Both the position numbers and the translations under genes were made by a program. Below, piece by piece: positions 33,667 to 42,503 of a stretch of DNA of 64,000 bases; the stretch's first letter is position 1, and each line of letters begins with the position of its first letter. The notes beneath the pieces were generated by a model. The model saw only the letters and a list, made by a program, of their open reading frames with translations, was not told the DNA's origin and made no database searches. Source of the DNA: Pseudomonas azotoformans (GTDB taxonomy: Bacteria; Pseudomonadota; Gammaproteobacteria; Pseudomonadales; Pseudomonadaceae); the NCBI RefSeq assembly GCF_001579805.1, contig NZ_CP014546.1, positions 5,456,001-5,520,000 on the forward strand. The letters run 5' to 3'.

Positions 33667-34611
33667 ATGTCCTTACGTCGTCCCCTCGCCGCAGTACTCG
33701 GTTTGCTGGCCTTTTCTGTCGCCGTGAGCGCCGAGGCCCAGGAAACCGTGCGCATCGGCTACCAGAAGTCCTCGACCCTGATTACTTTGCTGAAAACCCA
33801 GGGCACCCTGGAAAAAGCCCTCAAGGCCGACAATATCGATGTGAGCTGGCATGAGTTCCCCAGCGGCCTGCCACTGCTCGAAGCGCTCAACGTGGGCAAC
33901 GTCGACATCAGTGCCGACGTGGCCGACACCGTGCCGATCTTCGCCCTGGCCGCCCAGGCCAAACTCACCTACTTCGCCCAGGAAGCACCCTCGCCTTCAG
34001 CCCAGGCCATCGTGGTGCGCAAGGACTCGCCGATCCAGCAACTGGCGGACCTCAAAGGCAAGAAAATCGCCGTGACCAAGGCGGCGGGCACCCACTATTT
34101 GCTGATCGCGGCATTGGCCAAGGCGGGCCTGGAATTTTCGGATATCACACCGGCTTACCTGACACCCGCCGATGGTCGGGCGGCGTTCGAGAACAACAAG
34201 GTGGACGCCTGGGTCACCTGGGAACCTTTCCTCACCAGCGTGCAGCGCCAACTGCCGACGCGCACCCTGGCCGACGGCGCCGGCTTGGCCAGTTACAAGC
34301 GTTACTACCTGACCGGCACGCCTTACGCCAAGGCGCATCCTGAGGTGTTGAAGGTGGTGTATGAGCAGTTGGAAAAAGCCGGCCAGTGGGTGAAAACCAA
34401 CCCGCAGGATGCGGCCAAGATACTCGGCCCGCTGTGGGGCAACCTGGATGTGGCTACCGTTGAAGCGGCCAATGCGCACCGCAGCTACCAAGTGCAACCG
34501 GTAACGCTCGACCAACTGGGCGAGCAGCAGAAAATCGCCGATGCGTTCTTCAAGGCAGGACTGCTGCCCAAGGCAGTGGATGCCAAGGATGTGCAGACCT
34601 GGAAGCCTTAA
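33667..34611 (+). CDS. Second SsuA-like sulfonate-binding protein
   Basis: Periplasmic binding protein of 314 residues with signal peptide MSLRRPLAAVLGLLAFSVAVSAEA. Family blocks are IGYQKSSTLITLLKTQGTLE, SWHEFPSGLPLLEALNVGNV and KILGPLWGNLDVATVEAANA. It has no permease or ATPase of its own on the plus strand, so it may feed the transporter encoded at 28322-30093 or one elsewhere. ATG 33667 is used; an in-frame TTG at 33649 is less likely. It is followed 72 bp later by a GlxA-type regulator. Confidence 0.93.
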   Translation: MSLRRPLAAVLGLLAFSVAVSAEAQETVRIGYQKSSTLITLLKTQGTLEKALKADNIDVSWHEFPSGLPLLEALNVGNVDISADVADTVPIFALAAQAKLTYFAQEAPSPSAQAIVVRKDSPIQQLADLKGKKIAVTKAAGTHYLLIAALAKAGLEFSDITPAYLTPADGRAAFENNKVDAWVTWEPFLTSVQRQLPTRTLADGAGLASYKRYYLTGTPYAKAHPEVLKVVYEQLEKAGQWVKTNPQDAAKILGPLWGNLDVATVEAANAHRSYQVQPVTLDQLGEQQKIADAFFKAGLLPKAVDAKDVQTWKP

Positions 34612-34683
34612 CGGACTGAGCGGGGGAATCCGGTTAGGTGGTACAAAGGGCGACCCTGCCCTCGCCCCGGGAAATTGTCTTCC

Positions 34684-35679
34684 ATGACCGCCATCGCCCC
34701 ACTCGTTCAACCGCGTACCCTGGTGTTCCTGGCCTATCAGCAAATGGGCCTGCTCGACCTGACCGGTGCCCAGACCGTGTTCTGGGCCGCCACCAAGGCC
34801 ATGGCCGAACGCGGCTTGCCGGGTTACTTGATGCACACCGCCAGCCTGGCTGGAGGCTTGATGCAGACCGCCGAAGGCTTGAGCGTAGACACGGTGGAAC
34901 TCGGGCAATTGGCTGACACGCCCATCGACACCCTGATCGTGCCTGGCGCCCCGGCCATTCAACAGGCGATGGCGACCAATACAGAACTGGTCGAATGGCT
35001 GCGCATCGCCTCGGCCAGCGCCGGGCGCACCGCCTCGGTGTGCAGCGGCACCTTCCTGCTGGCCATGGCCGGCTTGCTCGACGGCCGCCGCGCCGCCACC
35101 CACTGGGCCATGTGCGACATGCTCAAGCACGGCTTCCCGGCCATCGTGGTGGACATGGACGCGATCTTCATCCAACAGGACAATGTGTGGACCTCGGCCG
35201 GCGTGACGGCCGGGATCGACCTGGCATTGGCCTTGGTCGAGATCGACTGCGGCCGCGATGTGGCGTTGCAGGTGGCCCGCGAGCTGGTGGTGTTTCTCAA
35301 ACGCCCCGGCGGGCAGGCGCAGTTCAGCCAACTGTTGCAGGCACAGACCGATGACAGCGCGGGTTTCGATGAACTGCACCTGTGGATTGCCGACAACTTG
35401 CAGGACTCGGACCTGTCCGTGGAGCGTCTGGCGCACCAGGCGCAGATGAGCCCGCGCAACTTTGCGCGGGTCTACAAACAACGCACCGGGCGCACACCGG
35501 CCAAGGCCATCGAGTTGTTCCGCATGGAAGCGGCGCGCCGCTTGCTGGAAGACTCGGACCGCAATATCGACCAGATCGCCCGGCTGTGTGGGTTCGGCGA
35601 TGAGGAGCGGATGCGGTATACCTTTCACCGTCACCTGACGATTTCTCCGCGGGAGTATCGGGAGAGGTTTTCCCGCTGA
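34684..35679 (+). CDS. GlxA-family AraC regulator with DJ-1/PfpI-like domain
   Basis: Regulator of 331 residues. The N-terminal DJ-1/PfpI-like sensor (TLVFLAYQQMGLLDLTGAQT) has the nucleophile-elbow cysteine in ASVCSGTFLLA (near residue 120). The C-terminal AraC HTH pair reads LSVERLAHQAQMSPRNFARV and IDQIARLCGFGDEERMRYTF. GlxA-type regulators often control amine, sulfonate or arginine catabolism. Its location suggests it regulates the sulfonate genes. ATG 34684; a TTG nine bases upstream is the alternative. Confidence 0.92.
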   Translation: MTAIAPLVQPRTLVFLAYQQMGLLDLTGAQTVFWAATKAMAERGLPGYLMHTASLAGGLMQTAEGLSVDTVELGQLADTPIDTLIVPGAPAIQQAMATNTELVEWLRIASASAGRTASVCSGTFLLAMAGLLDGRRAATHWAMCDMLKHGFPAIVVDMDAIFIQQDNVWTSAGVTAGIDLALALVEIDCGRDVALQVARELVVFLKRPGGQAQFSQLLQAQTDDSAGFDELHLWIADNLQDSDLSVERLAHQAQMSPRNFARVYKQRTGRTPAKAIELFRMEAARRLLEDSDRNIDQIARLCGFGDEERMRYTFHRHLTISPREYRERFSR

Positions 35680-35731
35680 TGCGCCCATGATTTTTTCGGC
35701 AGGACGGGCTTGTTGTGATGGGCGCGCTGTC

Positions 35732-35864
35732 GTGGCGAGCGGGCTTGCCCCGCGTTGGGCTGCGAAGCAGCCCCAATAAGATCACCGCATTGGTTCAGAT
35801 AAACCGAGGCGCCTGGTTTTTAGGGCCGCTTCGCGCCCCAACGCGGGGCAAGCCCGCTCGCCAC
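35732..35864. repeat. REPIN: two inverted REPs around a short spacer
   Basis: GTGGCGAGCGGGCTTGCCCC at the left is matched by its reverse complement at the right (ending GCCAC, 35861-35864). The outer arms continue inward through CGCGTTGGG/CCCAACGCG and GGGGC(T/C)GC segments, so the whole 133 bp can fold into one long hairpin. This is the REPIN form mobilised in trans by RAYT transposases; no RAYT gene is in the window. It separates the GlxA regulator from the convergent MscS gene. Confidence 0.85.
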
Positions 35865-35889
35865 TAGAACCGTGCTCGCCACAGTGGGC

Positions 35890-37308
35890 TCAGTGTTTCT
35901 GGAGCCACCGCAGCAAACCAGTTTTCTTGACCGGCGCAGGTTTCTTCAGCACCACCGCCTCCCGGATGTCTTCGCGCTGATGCTGCAACCGATCCAATGC
36001 CATCAACAAATCACTGCTGTGCTGCAACTGCGCGCCCAGCAGTGATTTTTCGATGCGGAACAACCGCCCGCTGGTGAGGCTGCGAAATTGCCCACGGGAA
36101 CGCCCGTCCGCCAAGATGCCCTCCTCACCCATCACTTCGCCGGGGCCCATGCGACCGGCTTCGACCACACGGTCACCATCATGGATGGCTACCGACACCA
36201 CGCCCGTGGCGATGATCATCAGGCTATCGGCGACTTCATCGAAGGCCAACAGCACCTGATTGGCCTGGAAGTCCACGGGGGCCATGGCCTCGGCCAGGCG
36301 GTCGCGTTCCTCAAGGCTGAGGGCACGCATGACCCGGACTTCCTCCAGCAATTGCCGCTGGCGGCTCCAAGCCTTGGTGTTGGAGCCTTCACCCCAGGTC
36401 AGCCCAGCCGCTTCAAGGTGTCGATGGGCCAGGTCAAACATCAGGTTGCGCACGCCGCTGCGGGCCGAGCGTGAGGCGACGAAGCCCTTGAGTTCGTATT
36501 CGTTGAATTCCAGTTGCGAGCTCTTGATCGAGACTTTGGGCCCCGGCAGCAAGGCGTGAGTACCCTGCAAGGCTTTTTCCAAGGCCTCCAGTGCCAGGCG
36601 AGGCGCGATGCCGCTGGGCACCGCCAGGCTGACGCTGACGCCATGCGCCCCGCCCGGCCGGCTGTGGTTGAGGATCTTGGCCTTGGCCGCCAGGGAATTG
36701 GGCACCACAGCGGTGCTGCCCGCTTCCGTCTGCAAATGAGTAGAACGCCAATCGATGTCCAGCACCTTGCCCTCAACCCCATCGATGCTGACCCAATCAT
36801 CGATCTGATAGGGCTTGGTGGTGTTGATCACGATGCCGCTGAACACGTCGCTCAACGTGCTTTGCAGCGCCAGGCCGAGGATGATCGCCATGGCGCCCGA
36901 GGTCGCCAACAGGCCCTTGACCGGCAGTTGCAGCACATAGGCCGCTGCGCCGACGATGGCGACCAGGAAGATCACCGCCCCCAGCACGTCATGCAGCAAG
37001 CGCGCGCTCTGCCCCACACGAGTGGTGAGGCCGTGGCCGAGGATCACGGTCAGGGTGCGTGCGGCGAACAACCACCAGCCGATGCCCAGCACGGTCGCCA
37101 TCAGGTTGAGCACCGCGTCTTCCGGCCAAGGCGGTGGCTGCAAGGGGCTGATGCCGGCCGCCACCATGACCCAGCAAAACAGCGCGAACACCAGCACGCG
37201 CAACCCGCTGCGCAAGGTACGTCGCGCCGGGCCAAGGCCTTGCCACAACACCAGGTCCAGCAGGATCAGCACGCCGCCGAGCAGCAAGGGATGAGTAGAG
37301 AGGTTCAT
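35890..37308 (-). CDS. Mechanosensitive channel (MscS) with C-terminal cyclic-nucleotide-binding domain
   Basis: Inner-membrane channel of 472 residues. About four N-terminal spans precede the pore-lining MscS segment (GLLATSGAMAIILGLALQST, about residues 130-150) and the beta domain (DDWVSIDGVEGKVLDIDWRS). A CNMP-binding domain covers about residues 335-440, with the phosphate cassette-like MGPGEVMGEEGILADGRSRG. It probably gates solute release in response to both tension and a nucleotide. ATG 37306-37308 overlaps the LysR-type gene stop by one base (TGATG). The end REDIREAVVLKKPAPVKKTG is basic. Confidence 0.93.
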   Translation of the reverse strand: MNLSTHPLLLGGVLILLDLVLWQGLGPARRTLRSGLRVLVFALFCWVMVAAGISPLQPPPWPEDAVLNLMATVLGIGWWLFAARTLTVILGHGLTTRVGQSARLLHDVLGAVIFLVAIVGAAAYVLQLPVKGLLATSGAMAIILGLALQSTLSDVFSGIVINTTKPYQIDDWVSIDGVEGKVLDIDWRSTHLQTEAGSTAVVPNSLAAKAKILNHSRPGGAHGVSVSLAVPSGIAPRLALEALEKALQGTHALLPGPKVSIKSSQLEFNEYELKGFVASRSARSGVRNLMFDLAHRHLEAAGLTWGEGSNTKAWSRQRQLLEEVRVMRALSLEERDRLAEAMAPVDFQANQVLLAFDEVADSLMIIATGVVSVAIHDGDRVVEAGRMGPGEVMGEEGILADGRSRGQFRSLTSGRLFRIEKSLLGAQLQHSSDLLMALDRLQHQREDIREAVVLKKPAPVKKTGLLRWLQKH

Positions 37309-38237
37309 CAACTGGCCACCGCGAGCACCACCGGCTCGCCCAGGAACACGCTGCAGCGCGACCGCAACCAGCGCTCTCCCGGATCGTTATGGGTGGTGCC
37401 GCGCCACACCAGCGCCAGTTCCTGTTCGGGCAGCTCCAGCGGCGCACACTGCGCGCGAAGCCCACCGACTCCGGCCATGGCGTGCGCCACATAGTCGGGC
37501 ACGATGGCGAGCATGTCGCTGTCGGCGAGCAGCACCGGTAACGCGCTGAACTGCGGCACAGTAAGCACCACTTTGCGCTGGCGCCCGATCAGGCCCAGCG
37601 CGCGGTCGGAGTCATCGATCACATTGCCCATGGACGACACGACCGCGTGGGGCCGCTGGCAGAACTCGTCCAGTCCCACTTCCCCTGGCCGGTGATCGGC
37701 GCGCAGCAGCATCGGGCGCATCGGCCGCAGGCTTTTGCGGCGTGCATTGGCCGGCAGTTCCTGGGTGTGGCTGATGCCCAGGGAGATCTCACCACTGGTG
37801 AGCAGTTGCGACATCTGCCAGTGATCGGCGCGGCGCACCACCAGGGTCATGTTGGGTGCCTCGATACGCAGGCGCCGCAACAGGCTGGGCAGCAAGGCGT
37901 ATTCCACGTCGTCGGACAGGCCGATATGAAAAGTGGCCTCGCTGGTCGCCGGGTTGAACGCCTGGCAGCGACTCAGCGCCGCCGCAATGCTGTCCAGCGC
38001 CGGGCCGAGATTGCTGAAGATTTCCTCGGCACGGGACGTGGGTTGCATCAGCCGCCCAGCGCGAATGAACAGCGGGTCATCGAACATCAACCGCAAGCGG
38101 CCGAGGGCACTGCTGATGGTCGGCTGGCCAAGGAACAATTTCTCGCCGACCCGGCTGACATTGCGCTCATGCATCATCGACTCGAACACCACCAGCAGAT
38201 TGATGTCAGCACGACGCAGGTCATTTCTGTTCATCAT
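37308..38237 (-). CDS. LysR-family transcriptional regulator
   Basis: Regulator of 309 residues. The HTH region is DINLLVVFESMMHERNVSRV followed by GQPTISSALGRLRLMFDDPL, of the NodD/ToxR-like branch (LLVVFESMM, FDDPLFIR). The effector-binding domain follows from about residue 95. It is translationally coupled to the MscS-CNMP gene, which it may regulate. ATG 38235-38237 was chosen; another ATG is adjacent at 38234 and a GTG at 38246. Confidence 0.92.
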   Translation of the reverse strand: MMNRNDLRRADINLLVVFESMMHERNVSRVGEKLFLGQPTISSALGRLRLMFDDPLFIRAGRLMQPTSRAEEIFSNLGPALDSIAAALSRCQAFNPATSEATFHIGLSDDVEYALLPSLLRRLRIEAPNMTLVVRRADHWQMSQLLTSGEISLGISHTQELPANARRKSLRPMRPMLLRADHRPGEVGLDEFCQRPHAVVSSMGNVIDDSDRALGLIGRQRKVVLTVPQFSALPVLLADSDMLAIVPDYVAHAMAGVGGLRAQCAPLELPEQELALVWRGTTHNDPGERWLRSRCSVFLGEPVVLAVAS

Positions 38238-38313
38238 GTTAGCCACCCGGCCGCAGGGCCTTGGAGAGGAGTGAGAGGCCTCAGGTTATGGCGGCGCGGG
38301 CCGAGCGTCACTC

Positions 38314-38346
38314 CTACCTGGGGTCAGCGCGCTCATACCTGGGTAT
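38314..38346. promoter_or_regulatory. Paired TACC-GGTA boxes upstream of the sensor kinase
   Basis: ATACCTGGGTAT (38335-38346) and a weaker copy CTACCTGGGGTC (38314-38325) have centres 21 bp apart, two helical turns. The first matches the box at 41114-41125 in 11 of 12 bases. FixJ/NarL-family regulators such as StyR bind ACC-N2-GGT palindromes, so these are candidate sites for the 39993 regulator. Confidence 0.45.
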
Positions 38347-38457
38347 AGGGTTTGGCAGGATTTCAGGGTTTTGTGTCCTACTCGGTGAGAACGGATGCTT
38401 TTAAAGTAAGTGACCCCTGCTCCACCCCCGATAACACCAACGGAGTGCCCGAACGCC

Positions 38458-39996
38458 ATGAAAATTACCGTTCCCGCGAGCGCGCGCCGCGAACAGTCGT
38501 GGTTGACCGGCCTCTGGGACCGGCTGGTATTCACCCCCCGACAGACCCACGCACGCGCCGCGTTTGGCATCAGCCCGACCCCGGCGATCAACGCCCTGGG
38601 CTGGGTGGTCGGGCTGGTCGTGGCCTGCGGCATCTTCGTGATCAATTCCGAAACCCATACCGACTGGGCGCCGACGCTGCTGTACATCACGCTGCTGCTG
38701 ATGGCGGCCAACCTGTTTTCGATCAATGTGGTGATTGGCGTCGCGCTGTTTTCCATCGCGCTGCTCACTGCGCTGTTTCTCTACAACGGCAACTATGAGC
38801 GCTGGGAATCGATCACCGGGTTCTTCCGTTGCCTCACGGCACTCTCCGCCATCACTTTTCTTGCCCTGCGCAGCAAGTACGCGGCGGACAGCCTGCGGCA
38901 CAACGAGGCCTACCTGGTGGGCGCCCAGCGCTTGAGCCAGACCGGCAGCGTGAGTTTTCGTGGCGACAGCGATGCCATGTCGTGGTCCGAGGAATTGGCG
39001 CGGATTTTCGAATACCCACACCACCAGACGCCCACGGCAGCCATGGTGCTGGAGCGCACCCATCCCGACGACCATCACCTGGCCCGCGAGGTCTTCGCCA
39101 AGGCCCTGAACCGCGAGCCGCTGATCGAGGTCAAGCACCGCCTGCTGATGCCCGATGGGCGCGTCAAGCACCTGCATATGATCGCCAGCCCCGTCGAGAG
39201 CCGTGGGCATTTCGAATACCTGGGCGCGGTGAAGGACGTCACCGCCGACAAGCTCGCCGAAGAGGCGTTGTTCCATGCGCAGAGCCAACTGGCCCACGTC
39301 ACCCGCATCACCTCCCTGGGTGAATTGGCCGCCTCGATTGCCCATGAAGTGAACCAGCCGCTGACCGCCATCACCAGCAGTGGCGAAGCCTGTCGGCGCT
39401 GGCTCGACCGCGTCGAACCCGACCTCAATGAAGCCCGCCAGTCTCTGGACCGCATCGTCTCCAGCGCCTGCCGCGCCAGTGAGGTGATCAGCCGCATTCG
39501 CGCGCTGTCACGCAAGTGCGACCCGCTACGCAAACCCGAGTCGCTGGACGCCATCGTCAACGAAACCCTGGGCCTGGTGCAGCACGAACTGTCGCGCCAT
39601 AAAGTGCGCAGCCGCGTGGAACTGGGCGTGCTCGACGCACAGATCAACGCCGACCGCGTGCAGCTGCAACAGGTGTTGATCAACTTGATCATCAATGCCT
39701 GCCACGCCATGGAAACCGTCGCCCCGCGCCAGCGCCTGCTGCGGGTGCGCACCTGGGTAGACGGCGACAAAGTCCTGCTTGAAGTGGCCGACCAGGGCAT
39801 CGGCATTGACCCCAAGGACCTGCCCACTTTGTTCCAACCCTTCTTCACCACCAAGCCCGACGGCCTGGGCATGGGCCTGTCGATCTGCCGTTCGATCATC
39901 GACTTCCACGGCGGCCGCCTCTGGGCCGCCAGCACGCCCGGCGAGGGCACCGCATTCACCTGCTCACTGCCACTGTTGGCCAAGAAGACCCCATGA
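38458..39996 (+). CDS. Membrane PAS sensor histidine kinase (FixL-like)
   Basis: Kinase of 512 residues. About four membrane spans (residues 45-140) are followed by a PAS domain (about 155-275; THPDDHHLAREVFAKALNRE), a HisKA helix with phospho-acceptor H296 in SIAHEVNQPLTAITSSGEAC, and an HATPase domain (N-box LINLIINACHAME, G1 DQGIGIDP, F-box FFTTKPDGLGMGLSI). ATG 38458 has no strong Shine-Dalgarno but fits the domain layout. Its stop overlaps the FixJ-like gene by 4 bp, so it is the partner of that regulator. Confidence 0.94.
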   Translation: MKITVPASARREQSWLTGLWDRLVFTPRQTHARAAFGISPTPAINALGWVVGLVVACGIFVINSETHTDWAPTLLYITLLLMAANLFSINVVIGVALFSIALLTALFLYNGNYERWESITGFFRCLTALSAITFLALRSKYAADSLRHNEAYLVGAQRLSQTGSVSFRGDSDAMSWSEELARIFEYPHHQTPTAAMVLERTHPDDHHLAREVFAKALNREPLIEVKHRLLMPDGRVKHLHMIASPVESRGHFEYLGAVKDVTADKLAEEALFHAQSQLAHVTRITSLGELAASIAHEVNQPLTAITSSGEACRRWLDRVEPDLNEARQSLDRIVSSACRASEVISRIRALSRKCDPLRKPESLDAIVNETLGLVQHELSRHKVRSRVELGVLDAQINADRVQLQQVLINLIINACHAMETVAPRQRLLRVRTWVDGDKVLLEVADQGIGIDPKDLPTLFQPFFTTKPDGLGMGLSICRSIIDFHGGRLWAASTPGEGTAFTCSLPLLAKKTP

Positions 39997-40664
39997 ACGA
40001 CCTTCACCCGATGAACCGCGTGATCAGCCAGGAACCCTGGGTGTATATCGTCGATGATGATCGCCCGCTGCGCGAATCCCTCGGCAGCCTGTTGCGCTCG
40101 GTGGGCCTGCAGGTCCAGCTGTTTGGTTCGGCGGCCGAGTTCATGCACTTTCCACGCCCCGACCTGCCCAGTTGCCTGGTGCTCGACGTACGCCTGCAAG
40201 GCACCAGCGGCCTGGATTTTCAGAATGAATTGGTGGCGACGCGGATCAATCTGCCCATCGTGTTCATGACCGGCCACGGCGACATCGCCATGACCGTGCG
40301 CGCGATGAAAGCCGGTGCCGTGGACTTCCTGGCCAAGCCGTTCCGCGAGCAGGACCTGATCGACGCGGTGTGCGCCGCCCACGCCAAGGACAAGGCGCGG
40401 CGTGAGGCCGAGCGTGGTGATGATGCGTTGCGCAGCCGCTACGCCACCCTCACCCCCCGCGAGCAAACGGTGATGGCGCTGGCGGTTTCCGGCCTGATGA
40501 ACAAGCAGATTGCCGGCGAGATCGGCCTGAGTGAAATCACCGTGAAGATCCATCGCGGCCAGGCGATGCGCAAGATGCTCGCCCGCTCTTTCGCTGATCT
40601 GGTACGTATGGCCCAGGCCCTCGGCATCCCGGTCAAGCAACAGTCTGGGTATACGCACGTATAG
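39993..40664 (+). CDS. FixJ/NarL-family response regulator
   Basis: DNA-binding regulator of 223 residues. The receiver domain begins VYIVDDDRPLRESL, with phospho-acceptor D65 in LVLDVRL and KP in FLAKPFRE. A LuxR/GerE HTH follows at about residues 150-210 (LTPREQTVMALAVSGLMNKQ, then EITVKIHRGQAMRKM). It is coupled to the kinase by ATGA. It likely binds the TACC-GGTA boxes at 38314-38346 and 41114-41167. Confidence 0.94.
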   Translation: MNDLHPMNRVISQEPWVYIVDDDRPLRESLGSLLRSVGLQVQLFGSAAEFMHFPRPDLPSCLVLDVRLQGTSGLDFQNELVATRINLPIVFMTGHGDIAMTVRAMKAGAVDFLAKPFREQDLIDAVCAAHAKDKARREAERGDDALRSRYATLTPREQTVMALAVSGLMNKQIAGEIGLSEITVKIHRGQAMRKMLARSFADLVRMAQALGIPVKQQSGYTHV

Positions 40665-40745
40665 TATGTTGCCGGTGTGGACGGCGTATCGTGGGGTGAT
40701 GGCGGGTTGCTTCCATGTGCAGCCCGATAGCCTCCAGGTAACGAA

Positions 40746-41114
40746 ATGTCCGACACGAAGATAATTGCCATCGTCGATGATGATGAGTCCGTTCGCCTGG
40801 CACTGGATGGGTTGCTGCGCTCCAACGGCTACAGCGTCCGGCTCTATGCGAATGCCGAAGCCTTCCTCGACTCGGATGCCCCCCGCACCACCGCCTGCCT
40901 GATCAGCGACATCCAGATGCCTGGCCTCACCGGCATCCAGCTCTACGAAACCCTGCATGCCGATGGCGTCTCACTGCCGGTGATTTTCATCACCGGCTAC
41001 CCCGGCCCGCCGCCCAGCATCGACCCGGCATTGCCACCGCCGATTGCGTTCTTTCCCAAGCCGTTTTCCTGCGCCCAACTGATGGCCTGTCTCGCCGATG
41101 TGTTGGGCCGCTAA
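40746..41114 (+). CDS. Stand-alone receiver domain protein
   Basis: CheY-like protein of 122 residues with no output domain. Acidic pocket IVDDDESVR, acceptor D55 in LISDIQMPG and KP in FFPKPFS are intact. The loop between beta4 and beta5 is Pro-rich and altered (GYPGPPPSIDPALPPP). It may be a phosphate sink or a second target of the kinase at 38458. It lies 81 bp after the FixJ-like gene, probably in the same transcript. Confidence 0.9.
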   Translation: MSDTKIIAIVDDDESVRLALDGLLRSNGYSVRLYANAEAFLDSDAPRTTACLISDIQMPGLTGIQLYETLHADGVSLPVIFITGYPGPPPSIDPALPPPIAFFPKPFSCAQLMACLADVLGR

Positions 41115-41167
41115 TACCTTGGTATAGCCGCCTCACACCTATGCATGCCTGCACTGACCCTAGGTAG
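41114..41167. promoter_or_regulatory. TACC-GGTA boxes upstream of the flavoprotein gene
   Basis: ATACCTTGGTAT (41114-41125) is a near-perfect palindrome overlapping the end of the receiver gene. A weaker GACCCTAGGTAG (41156-41167) lies with its centre 42 bp away, four helical turns. Same motif as upstream of the kinase. Confidence 0.45.
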
Positions 41168-41247
41168 AAGTGTTCAAGGCAAGTCACCTGGATAGTCTGG
41201 CTCCACACAGTCCCACTCACGCAACAACGCCTCTCCAGGAGCAAACC

Positions 41248-42447
41248 ATGAAACAGCACATTCTTATTATTGGCGCAGGGTTCGGTGGTGTCTGGAGCGC
41301 GTTGAGCGCGGCCCGCCTGCTGGACAAACATGACCGCAACGACGTGCAGATCAGCCTGCTCGCCCCGCAACCGGAACTGCGCATCCGCCCACGTTTCTAC
41401 GAACCCGACGTGCACACCATGATGGCGCCGCTGGGCCCGTTGTTCGACGCGGTGAACGTGACGTTCATTGAAGGCGCGGCGGACAGCATCGACGAGAATG
41501 GCAAGCAAGTGACCTACCGCAACGCGGCCGGCACCTCCACCACCATCCAGTACGACCGCCTGGTGCTGGCCGCTGGCAGCCGTCTGAATCGCCCGCAGAT
41601 GCCAGGTATCGAGCATGTCTTCGATGTGGACCAGATCGAAGACGCCACGCGCCTCGAAGCGCATATCAAGGCCCTGAAGAACCTGCCTGACAGCGCGGCG
41701 CGCAATACCGTGGTGGTCGCCGGGGGTGGTTTTACCGGTATCGAGACCGCCACCGAAATGCCGGCGCGCCTGCGTGAAGCACTGGGTGACAAGGCTGACA
41801 TTCGCGTCGTGGTGGTCGACCGTGGCCCGCAGATCGCCGCGTCCATGGGCGATGGCATTCGCCCATCGATCATCGAAGCGAGCACGGAACTGGGCCTGGA
41901 TTGGGTGCTCAATACCTCGGTCGCCTCGGTGGATGCCGGCGGCGTGACCCTGGCGAATGGGCAGCGGATCGAATCCAGCACCGTGATCTGGACCATTGGC
42001 TTTCGCGCCAACCCGCTCACCGAACAGGTCAGCGGCACCCGCGATCCCCAGGGCCGCCTGCATGTGGACGGCAACCTCAAGGTCAAGGGCCAGGCCGACG
42101 TGTTCGCCGCTGGCGACGTGGCTTACGCCGCCACCGATGATTTGGGCAACTTCGCCGGCATGTCCTGCCAGCACGCCATCGCCCTGGGCCGTTATGCCGG
42201 CAACAACGTGGCCGCCGACCTGATCGGCGTCGCGCCGATGACCTACAGCCAGCCCAAGTACGTGACCTGCCTCGACCTTGGTGCCTGGGGCGCGGTGTTC
42301 ACCGAAGGCTGGGACCGCCAGCTGAAACTGGTCGGCCAGGAAGCCAAGGACCTCAAGCACCAGATCAACACCGTGTGGATCTACCCACCGGCCGCTGATC
42401 GTGCGGTGGCGCTGGCGGCGGCTGACCCGTTGATCCCGGTGGCCTGA
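41248..42447 (+). CDS. NDH-2-like NAD(P)/FAD-dependent oxidoreductase
   Basis: Pyridine nucleotide-disulfide-family flavoprotein of 399 residues, similar to type II NADH dehydrogenases. FAD motif HILIIGAGFGGVWSALSAAR (residues 4-23), NAD motif VVVAGGGFTGIETATEMPAR and the second FAD block DVFAAGDVAYA are present. ATG 41248 follows CAGGAG. It would pass electrons from NAD(P)H to a quinone or another acceptor at the membrane face. Its promoter has the same boxes as the kinase gene, so it is the likely regulated output of that two-component system. Confidence 0.9.
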   Translation: MKQHILIIGAGFGGVWSALSAARLLDKHDRNDVQISLLAPQPELRIRPRFYEPDVHTMMAPLGPLFDAVNVTFIEGAADSIDENGKQVTYRNAAGTSTTIQYDRLVLAAGSRLNRPQMPGIEHVFDVDQIEDATRLEAHIKALKNLPDSAARNTVVVAGGGFTGIETATEMPARLREALGDKADIRVVVVDRGPQIAASMGDGIRPSIIEASTELGLDWVLNTSVASVDAGGVTLANGQRIESSTVIWTIGFRANPLTEQVSGTRDPQGRLHVDGNLKVKGQADVFAAGDVAYAATDDLGNFAGMSCQHAIALGRYAGNNVAADLIGVAPMTYSQPKYVTCLDLGAWGAVFTEGWDRQLKLVGQEAKDLKHQINTVWIYPPAADRAVALAAADPLIPVA

Positions 42448-42503
42448 TCCCCGAACGCCCTACACCGGCCAGCTCACTCCTTGCTGCCCCGGTCACTCCC
42501 GAG

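Noticed and set aside
35732-35864. Repeated palindromes considered as a CRISPR array or attachment site
   Set aside because: There are only two inverted copies with no regular spacers; the pattern is that of a REPIN.
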